Notes under the pieces: generated by a model
Databases searched by the model: none
Told to the model about the DNA's origin: nothing
What the model saw: only the letters and a program-made list of their open reading frames with translations
Assembly (NCBI GenBank): GCA_900078775.1
Contig: LT549889.1
Location: 2,232,001-2,296,000, forward strand
Direction of reading: 5' to 3'
Source: Mycolicibacterium aurum
GTDB taxonomy: Bacteria; Actinomycetota; Actinomycetes; Mycobacteriales; Mycobacteriaceae
Length of the DNA stretch: 64,000 bases
Translations under genes and position numbers: made by a program
Part shown: positions 58,736 to 64,000 of the stretch, piece after piece
Position numbering within the stretch: the stretch's first letter is position 1
How the letters are laid out: every line of letters begins with the position of its first letter

Positions 58736-59307
58736 GGTTTCTCCTCCTGGATCTGGCGCAGGATCGCCGCCCGGCAGCCCGGCAGCTGAAACAGCACGAT
58801 GAGCGCCGCAGCGAGGGCACCGACCGGCAGGGCCGCGGTGAAGAACCCGGACGGCAGCCGCAGGTACGGAACGGGGTCGTCACCGAATTTGGTGACGTAT
58901 AGGTAGGCGAACCAGGCCAGGTGCAACAGCACCGCGGCGGTGAGCAGATCGGTGAACAGTCGCAACCACACCTGTACCCGCACCGACAGCCGGCCGACGA
59001 AGGCCCGGATGGCGATCGACTCGCGGCGGCGCACACCGAGGGTGAACCCCAGCATGGTCAGCCACAGCATCAGCCCGGTGACCAGTTCCTCGGTCCACCC
59101 CAGCGGGGAGTTGAATCCGGCCCGCAGCACCGCGTTGGCGAACAGCATCAGGGTGATCGCCACCAACGTGGTCGCCGCGAGCAGTTCCAGGACCCGGTCG
59201 ATCAGCTTGTGGGTACCGGGGTCCGGATCCACCCCGGTGGTGGAGTCCAGCACCATGGCGACCTCACCGGGCTCGGCGACCGGCGGGTGCGCCCCGACCG
59301 CCGTCAT
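58732..59307 (-). CDS. dctQ: TRAP transporter small permease (DctQ)
   Basis: A 191-residue DctQ-type protein with four hydrophobic segments and the family features LLAATTLVAITLMLFANAVLR, WTEELVTGLMLWLTMLG and RRRESIAIRAF. The first 35 residues are hydrophilic and longer than usual; an internal start is possible. It associates with DctM. It overlaps the isomerase/decarboxylase-like gene and dctM by four bases on either side. Confidence 0.92.
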   Translation of the reverse strand: MTAVGAHPPVAEPGEVAMVLDSTTGVDPDPGTHKLIDRVLELLAATTLVAITLMLFANAVLRAGFNSPLGWTEELVTGLMLWLTMLGFTLGVRRRESIAIRAFVGRLSVRVQVWLRLFTDLLTAAVLLHLAWFAYLYVTKFGDDPVPYLRLPSGFFTAALPVGALAAALIVLFQLPGCRAAILRQIQEEKP

Positions 59308-60104
59308 GCGCCGGCTCCGGTCACGGCGGGATCGAGCCGGCCATCGAGCAGCCGGCCGAAACCGGGACGCGCCGCGCGCACCCCGGCGATCTGGAGGGCA
59401 TACCAGAACGAGGCCTGCACCGCGCTGATCACCGGCTTGCCCAGCTCGGCCTCCAGTGCCGCGATCGCGCCGACACTGGCGAAGTTGGTGCAGCTGATGA
59501 AAACCGCGCTCGCCTCGTCGGTGTCGGTCTCGACCGCGAGATCGTAGACCCGTTCCAGCGGGACTTCGGCGAGCTCCTTGTCACTGGTGATCCCCAGCCC
59601 GACGCTGGCCACCACCGGGTGGCCGTTCTCACCGAAAAACCTTGTTGCGCGGTCGATCACCTCCTGCTTGTACGGGGTGACCAGACTGATCGGTCCGGCG
59701 CCGACGGCCTTGAGGGCCGCGATGCCGGCGGTCGAGGTGGTGGTGCAGCGGCCGGTGAGCCCGCTCCACTCCTCGAAATGGCCGACCAGCATCCGGTCCC
59801 AGGCCGTGCCGTGCAGGAACGATGCACTGGTCCCGCCGAAGACCAGCACGTCCAGCGGGGCCTGGGCGACCAGTTCGACGGCGGTGCGCAGTTCCGGTGA
59901 CCGCATCATCGCGTCGATTCCGTCCACGGTGACGCTCGGCAGCGTCACCCTGCTGGTGTGCACGGTGGCCGCCGGGGTGGCCATGGCGTACATCTCGGCC
60001 TCCATCAGTGTGCTGGAAGCCATGTAGACCAGGCCGATCCGGGTGGCGGTGTTGAGCGCACCGAGCGGCAGATGCGGCCGGGACAGCCGGGAGGTGGCGT
60101 TCAC
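59304..60104 (-). CDS. Arylmalonate decarboxylase / maleate isomerase-family protein
   Basis: A 266-residue member of the Asp/Glu racemase superfamily. The first catalytic position reads FGGTSASF, with Gly91 where racemases and maleate cis-trans isomerase have Cys. The second, FISCTNF, keeps Cys205. Gly-plus-Cys is the pattern of arylmalonate decarboxylase, whose neighbouring Thr-Ser, Tyr in TPY and the C-terminal AARPGFGRLLD segment are matched too. After the cysteine, however, TN is more like maleate isomerases. A decarboxylase acting on a malonate-type diacid is therefore likelier than a racemase, but not proven. It is embedded in a TRAP operon, overlapping dctP and dctQ by four bases, so its substrate may be the imported acid. 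Confidence 0.82.
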   Translation of the reverse strand: MNATSRLSRPHLPLGALNTATRIGLVYMASSTLMEAEMYAMATPAATVHTSRVTLPSVTVDGIDAMMRSPELRTAVELVAQAPLDVLVFGGTSASFLHGTAWDRMLVGHFEEWSGLTGRCTTTSTAGIAALKAVGAGPISLVTPYKQEVIDRATRFFGENGHPVVASVGLGITSDKELAEVPLERVYDLAVETDTDEASAVFISCTNFASVGAIAALEAELGKPVISAVQASFWYALQIAGVRAARPGFGRLLDGRLDPAVTGAGA

Positions 60105-61102
60105 TGGCGGTACTCGGCGATCACGCGGTCGGCGAAGTCACCGGGGATGCCCGCGGCGATCTCGTCGCGCACCCCGCTGACCGCCTCGCTGAGCTGGTTG
60201 ACGTCGGCCTCGTTGACCTGCACGCCGGCCGCCTCGAACTTCGACAGCAACTGTTCGTCGGCCTCTGCGCCGGCGGCCCGGCTGGTGGCGGCGGCCGCCG
60301 CGGCGGCCTTCTCCAGACCCTGCTGAACCTCGGGCGAGAGCCCCTGCCAGGTGTCCTCGTTGATGGTCAGGTAGACGGGGCTGTAGATGTGCGAGGTGAG
60401 CGACAGATAGGGCTGCTTCTCGTAGAAGGAGAAGGCGTCGATGACCTTCAGCGGGTTCTCCTGGCCGTCCAGCACGCCCTGGTCCAGCGCCAGGTAGGCC
60501 TCGCCGATGTCGATCTGGGTCGGCGCGGCGCCCAGCGCCTCGAACAGCGCTACGCGAGCCGGGTTGCCCGGCACCCGGATCTTCAGGCCGGCCAGATCCG
60601 TGGAGGTGACGATGGGATGCTTGCTGTTGGTGATCTGCCGGAATCCGTTCTCGCCGAAGCCCAGAACCCGAGCGCCGATCGTCTCGACCAGCGAGTCGCT
60701 CAGCTCGTCCCCGTAGGGCCCGTCCAGGAACTCGGAGACCGTCTCACGGTCGGTGAACAGGAACGGCATGTCCATGATGGTGAAGGTGGGGTCCAGATTG
60801 GCCACCGAACCGCTGACCGCGGCGACGTCGATGGCGCCGGCCCGCAGACCTTGCAGCACCGCCTCCTCGTCACCGATCGCCCCGCCGGTCTGCACGGTGA
60901 TGTCGACCGAGTCACCGAGTTCGTTCTCGACCTCCTCCGCAAAGGCAAGCAGCATGTCCGCCAGCGGATCTCCGGCGCTGGTTTCCACTGCGAACATGAG
61001 ACTCGTTGCGCCGTCCGTGTTTTTGCTCGAATCGGAGCAGCCGGACAGCAGCAGCGCGGCGGCCACGCCACACACCGTGATCGCCCTTGTCAGTGACTTC
61101 AT
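60101..61102 (-). CDS. dctP: TRAP transporter solute-binding lipoprotein (DctP)
   Basis: A 333-residue DctP-family solute receptor. It starts at ATG 61102 with GAGAGGA upstream. Residues 1-24 are a lipoprotein signal with the lipobox LLLSGC. The mature part has the DctP pattern (AFAEEVENELGDSVDITVQTGGAIGDEEAVLQGLRAGAIDVA in outline; FGENGFRQITNSKHPI; LKIRVPGNPARVALFEALGAAPTQI). The arginine in IRVPG is the family's carboxylate-binding residue. It is the first gene of the five-gene operon. A perfect 8+8 palindrome containing the LysR-type dyad lies 129 bases upstream. Confidence 0.94.
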   Translation of the reverse strand: MKSLTRAITVCGVAAALLLSGCSDSSKNTDGATSLMFAVETSAGDPLADMLLAFAEEVENELGDSVDITVQTGGAIGDEEAVLQGLRAGAIDVAAVSGSVANLDPTFTIMDMPFLFTDRETVSEFLDGPYGDELSDSLVETIGARVLGFGENGFRQITNSKHPIVTSTDLAGLKIRVPGNPARVALFEALGAAPTQIDIGEAYLALDQGVLDGQENPLKVIDAFSFYEKQPYLSLTSHIYSPVYLTINEDTWQGLSPEVQQGLEKAAAAAAATSRAAGAEADEQLLSKFEAAGVQVNEADVNQLSEAVSGVRDEIAAGIPGDFADRVIAEYRQ

Positions 61103-61230
61103 CGTTTTCCTCTCATGGCCCAACGGTTTTCGGGTGGGACTGGAATCCGCCGCCGGCGCCGATGCCAACGCGATGGAGTCAAGGTTCCGAGACCGACTGG
61201 ACCGCGTCAAACAGTCAAAAGCGAGCGCCT

Positions 61231-61249
61231 GCATCTGTCAAACAGATGC
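61231..61249. promoter_or_regulatory. LysR-type operator copy 3 (perfect palindrome)
   Basis: GCATCTGT-CAA-ACAGATGC is a perfect 8+8 palindrome and contains the same GCATC-N9-GATGC frame as the copies at 54591 and 56477. It lies 129 bases upstream of dctP, the first gene of the operon that encodes the LysR regulator. As the best-matching copy it is likely the primary binding site. Confidence 0.75.
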
Positions 61250-61493
61250 TCCGTAACACGAATTTAACTGCGGCAGAGGACACTTGGATGTGACACGGAC
61301 GTAACGCGAATACGGTTCACTGCTCTGTTGCGATCATCGGCCAGAGTCCGGATGCTCGGTAAAAGCGATGGTCACCGACCGCGGCAGGTCGGATGGCGCG
61401 GGGCCGATCCCCCGATATCGGCGGCATGTGTGATCAACATCATCGACGGGGCGGGGCCGGGACTGTGTCCAACGCCATGTTTGTTTGAAAACG

Positions 61494-61515
61494 AAAAAAG
61501 CCGCCCGTAGGCGGC
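61494..61515 (-). terminator. Intrinsic terminator downstream of merR
   Basis: On the minus strand GCCGCC-TACG-GGCGGC is followed by six T residues. It lies 28 bases past the MerR gene stop at 61543. This is a textbook intrinsic terminator and it separates the conserved core from the TRAP operon. Confidence 0.88.
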
Positions 61516-61542
61516 CTCTCTCAGGTGTGCGGCGGTGCGAAC

Positions 61543-62163
61543 TCAGCCGATCTTGCGGTCCCGGGTCTTGCGCCGCGAGGCCAGCTCGTCCTCCGGTGCT
61601 GCGATGGACTCGCCGCCGTCCGCGCGCTCCCCCGGGAAGTCGGCGATCGCGCCGGTCAGTTCCCGCATGGCGCCCGACACCGCGATACCGAAGACGCCCT
61701 GGCCGCCCTGTAGCAGGTCGACGACCTCCTCGGCCGAGGTGCACTCGTAGACGGTGGTGCCGTCGGAGAACAGGGTGATGTTCGCGAGGTCCTGGACACC
61801 ACGCTGACGCAGGTGGTCGACCGCGACGCGGATGTTGTGCAGCGAGATGCCGGTATCCAGCAGCCGCTTGACGATCTTGAGGACCAGGATGTCCTTGAAG
61901 GAGTACAGCCGCTGGCTGCCGGATCCGGCGGCGCCGCGGATCGAGGGGACCACCAGCGAGGTGCGCGCCCAGTAGTCCAGCTGGCGGTAGGTGATGCCGG
62001 CGATCTGGCAGGCGCTGGGCCCGCGGTACCCGACGAGTTCGTCGGGCACCGAGTCATCCGGGAACAACCCGCCCTGTACGGGCTCGCTGGGGGCGCTGCC
62101 GGCCGGCGGTCTGGTACCGCTGGAAGACAAGTCCAACTCCCCCTGATGTGGCGTGTCGCCCAC
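61543..62163 (-). CDS. MerR-family regulator (Rv1830-type)
   Basis: A 206-residue MerR-like regulator. The winged-helix part is ACQIAGITYRQLDYWARTSLVVPSIRGAAGSGSQRLYSFKD in outline (residues about 51-90), followed by a helix LVLKIVKRLLDTGISLHNIRVAVDHLR and a C-terminal domain. No metal-binding cysteines are present, so it is not a metal sensor. In M. tuberculosis the orthologue Rv1830 has been linked to growth and antibiotic recovery under the name ResR. It lies downstream of the bifunctional-nuclease gene and ftsR. A long dyad upstream is a candidate autoregulatory site. Confidence 0.9.
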   Translation of the reverse strand: MGDTPHQGELDLSSSGTRPPAGSAPSEPVQGGLFPDDSVPDELVGYRGPSACQIAGITYRQLDYWARTSLVVPSIRGAAGSGSQRLYSFKDILVLKIVKRLLDTGISLHNIRVAVDHLRQRGVQDLANITLFSDGTTVYECTSAEEVVDLLQGGQGVFGIAVSGAMRELTGAIADFPGERADGGESIAAPEDELASRRKTRDRKIG

Positions 62164-62223
62164 AGTCCATCCTCTCGCCGTCGACCCCGGACCGTGACCG
62201 GTACCGCGTCAGATCCAGGTTCG

Positions 62224-62251
62224 AATGTGTCGAGCATACGCTCAACACATT
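62224..62251. promoter_or_regulatory. Long dyad upstream of the MerR gene
   Basis: AATGTGTCGAGC (62224-62235) and GCTCAACACATT (62240-62251) are 12-base arms matching at 11 positions, with a four-base centre. The dyad lies 61-88 bases upstream of the MerR start and would suit binding of a MerR-type dimer, either this regulator or FtsR. Confidence 0.6.
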
Positions 62252-62358
62252 GCTGTTACTGCTCGTCGTCGATCAAAATTATGGCTGCCCGTTTCGCGCG
62301 CCGCTCACACTCGCCGCGCGTGTCGACGTCACGAGACGCATCCGTGACCGTCGCTTTA

Positions 62359-62853
62359 TCAGGTGGCTTTGAAGTCGTCCGGGGACACACTGTCGAGGAA
62401 CTCCTTGAACTTCTCCACCTCGTCCTCGCGCACCGGACCGTCCGCCTCGTCCTCGGTCTCGTCCGGGATCAGCAACCCGGCCTCGGCCAGCACCGCCTCC
62501 TCGACGTAGATCGGCACCCCGACCCGCAGCGCGATGGCCACCGAGTCCGAGGGCCGTGCGGACACCTTGATGTCCCGGTCGAAGATCAGGTCGGCGTAGA
62601 AGGTGCCTTCCTGCAGATCGACGATGCGCACCTCTTTGAGCGAATGGCCCAGCGCGGCAATCAGATCGCGGATGAGATCGTGCGTGAGCGGGCGGGGCGT
62701 CTCGATGCCCTGCTGCTCCTGCGCGATCGCCTGAGCCTCGGACTGGCCGATCCAGATCGGCAGATAACGGTCACCGTTGGACTCGCGCAGAAGCAACACC
62801 GGCTGATTCTGCGGTTGCTCCACGCGTATGCCGACTACCCGAACCTCACCCAT
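62359..62853 (-). CDS. Bifunctional nuclease (BFN) domain protein (Rv1829-type)
   Basis: A 164-residue BFN-domain protein. Typical segments are RYLPIWIGQSEAQAIA, LTHDLIRDLIAALGHSLKEVRIVDL and VSARPSDSVAIALRVGVPIYVEEAVL. The domain was named from a plant nuclease; in bacteria it is widespread, often annotated DUF151, and the nuclease activity of this group is not established. The C-terminus is acidic (DETEDEADGPVREDEVE). It lies between ftsR and the MerR gene, an order conserved in mycobacteria. Confidence 0.9.
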   Translation of the reverse strand: MGEVRVVGIRVEQPQNQPVLLLRESNGDRYLPIWIGQSEAQAIAQEQQGIETPRPLTHDLIRDLIAALGHSLKEVRIVDLQEGTFYADLIFDRDIKVSARPSDSVAIALRVGVPIYVEEAVLAEAGLLIPDETEDEADGPVREDEVEKFKEFLDSVSPDDFKAT

Positions 62854-62899
62854 CAGCGCCTGCCCTTCGCGATTCAGCCGTCGAGGAAAAGTCTAGTCC

Positions 62900-63646
62900 T
62901 CAACGGTCGAGAACGTCTCGCACCGCCGACTTGATCAAGGACGTGTGCAAGGTGATCGCCAGGGCTGCCACCTCACGGGCCAGATCGTCGGCGCGGTCCC
63001 GCGCGCCGGCCTTGCCCGCGGCGGCCACCGGGCCGGCGATCTGGGCGATCAGATCCGATTGCCGGTCCGCTGCGGAGCGGAAGGCTCGCAGATGCCGCGG
63101 TTCGACGCCGTAGTCGGCCAGCGCCCGAGCACACTGCGCGATGGTCACCGAATGCTCGTCGAAGAAACCCGCCGGGCCCGGTTTGATGACCCCCGCGGTG
63201 ACCAGCGCACCCAGCAGGGCGTTGTCGACCCCGGAGCGGGCCAGCAGATCCTCGCGGCTGAGCCGGACCTGCGCCGGGGCCACCGCGTCGGTGCCTGCCG
63301 GGTCGGCCCCGTCCGCACCGGACTCGCCGCGCACCTGCACCAGCCGCGGCACGGTGTAGGCCGAACCCAACGGTGGCAGCTCGCCGTCCGGCTGAGCGTC
63401 CAGCTGGGCCTTGATGACCTTCAACGGCAGGTACTGGTCGCGCTGCGCGGTGAGCACGAACCGCAGCCGGGCACAGTCGTAGGCGGTGAACCGGCGGTAG
63501 CCGGCCGCCGACCGCTGCGGAGTGACCAGCCCCTCGGCCTCCAGAAACCGGATCTTGGAGATGGTCACGTCGGGGAAATCCGGGCGCAGCAGGTCCAGGA
63601 CCGCTCCGATGGACATCCCGGCCGGTGCCGGTTCGGGCTGGGTCAT
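62900..63646 (-). CDS. ftsR: MerR-family regulator FtsR
   Basis: A 248-residue MerR-like regulator with the winged-helix segment [42 protein letters not shown] (residues about 11-52, outline: [19 protein letters not shown]). The orthologue in Corynebacterium is FtsR, an activator of ftsZ, and in M. tuberculosis Rv1828, which binds DNA as a dimer. It lies directly downstream of garA, 44 bases away, as in other Actinobacteria. Confidence 0.9.
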   Translation of the reverse strand: MTQPEPAPAGMSIGAVLDLLRPDFPDVTISKIRFLEAEGLVTPQRSAAGYRRFTAYDCARLRFVLTAQRDQYLPLKVIKAQLDAQPDGELPPLGSAYTVPRLVQVRGESGADGADPAGTDAVAPAQVRLSREDLLARSGVDNALLGALVTAGVIKPGPAGFFDEHSVTIAQCARALADYGVEPRHLRAFRSAADRQSDLIAQIAGPVAAAGKAGARDRADDLAREVAALAITLHTSLIKSAVRDVLDR

Positions 63647-63690
63647 CTAGTCATGGCCTATCGGTTGCCGACCACTCGGTTGCCGGCCGA

Positions 63691-64000
63691 TCAGTTGCCG
63701 GCAGCGTCGTCCGTCTTCGGCCCGGTCAGGAACACCAGGCGGAACTTGCCGATCTGGACCTCGTCGCCGTTGGCGAGCACGGCCGCGTCGACCGGCTCCC
63801 GGTTGACGTAGGTGCCGTTGAGGCTGCCCACATCGACGACCTGGAACTCGCCGGACTCCAGCCGGAACTCCGCGTGCCGGCGGCTGACGGTGACGTCGTC
63901 GAGGAAGATGTCGCTGTCGGGATGGCGACCGGCCGAGGTGGTGGCCTGGTCGAGCAGGAACCGCGAGCCGGCGTTCGGGCCGCGCTTGACCACCAGCAGC
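63691..64000 (-). CDS. garA: GarA, FHA-domain metabolic regulator (N-terminus outside window)
   Basis: The C-terminal 103 residues of GarA. The forkhead-associated domain is nearly complete: GSRFLLDQATTSAGRHPDSDIFLDDVTVSRRHAEF and LNGTYVN are in the sequence, with the phosphothreonine-binding Arg, Ser and Asn residues in place (GRH, SRRH, NGT). GarA binds and inhibits 2-oxoglutarate dehydrogenase and glutamate dehydrogenase in its unphosphorylated state and is switched off by PknB/PknG phosphorylation in the N-terminal motif, which lies beyond the window edge. It is upstream of ftsR. Confidence 0.95.
   Translation of the reverse strand, partial: LLVVKRGPNAGSRFLLDQATTSAGRHPDSDIFLDDVTVSRRHAEFRLESGEFQVVDVGSLNGTYVNREPVDAAVLANGDEVQIGKFRLVFLTGPKTDDAAGN

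Larger units (their letters stand above)
61103..61542. other. Intergenic region with TRAP operon promoter
   Basis: These 440 bases separate the MerR gene end from dctP. They contain the terminator at 61494-61515, the LysR-type operator at 61231-61249 and AT-rich stretches downstream of it suitable for a minus-strand promoter. I see no convincing gene in it. Confidence 0.6.

Overview
The window is chromosomal DNA of a rapidly growing mycobacterium (Mycolicibacterium-like). The evidence is uniform high GC, GTG/TTG starts, many 4-base ATGA/GTGA overlaps, and marker genes: garA, ftsR, apa (fibronectin-attachment protein), guaB1, glcB, gcvP, ndh, blaI/blaR and ureABCFGD. From about 15.4 kb to the right end, gene order follows the M. 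tuberculosis Rv1869c to Rv1827 block in reverse orientation, as I remember that genome. Interruptions include an extra aldehyde dehydrogenase, an iron-regulated FhuF-like gene and a large catabolic insertion between gcvP and the Rv1830-type MerR gene. The molybdate-transport genes I remember beside apa in M. tuberculosis are not at that position here.

Layout. 1-12.0 kb is an accessory catabolic region: a small Bfd-type ferredoxin, four SDR dehydrogenases, a P450 flanked by two paralogous DapB-like dehydrogenases, a signal-less ligand-binding protein divergent from a TetR regulator across a 7+7 bp dyad, an aldehyde dehydrogenase and an NDMA-type alcohol dehydrogenase. 12.0-14.4 kb is lon with a one-base frameshift near its start. 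14.4-24.4 kb holds OsmC, TfoX-N, a ferredoxin reductase, a thiolase-like protein, a second aldehyde dehydrogenase, a tandem CoA-transferase, a CPBP protease, a GlsB-like protein and apa. 24.7-32.8 kb holds an SDR-like protein, an LLM flavoprotein, ndh, the urease operon and a thioesterase. 32.9-46.3 kb holds the FhuF-like gene with iron boxes, blaI-blaR, gnd, guaB1, two CNNM/CBS membrane proteins, a putative DNA glycosylase, glcB and a VWA-like membrane protein. 46.3-50.3 kb holds an alpha/beta hydrolase and gcvP behind a tandem glycine riboswitch.

50.3-61.25 kb is the most unusual part. Twelve minus-strand genes form three tightly coupled operons: (i) TRAP transporter DctP/Q/M, an arylmalonate decarboxylase/maleate isomerase-family enzyme and a LysR regulator; (ii) an alpha/beta hydrolase-fold protein without its nucleophile, plus a quinone-reductase-like MDR; (iii) flavin reductase, HpaB-type monooxygenase, RidA, DUF1028 and an M20 amidohydrolase. 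Upstream of each operon is the same dyad GCATC-N9-GATGC, which contains the LysR T-N11-A core. The three operons are therefore probably one regulon, with the regulator encoded inside it. The gene set suggests uptake and oxidative/hydrolytic breakdown of a nitrogen-containing (possibly heterocyclic) carboxylate. The substrate is unknown and I recognise no described pathway with this composition.

61.3-64 kb returns to the conserved core: Rv1830-type MerR, bifunctional-nuclease-domain protein, ftsR and the start-truncated garA.
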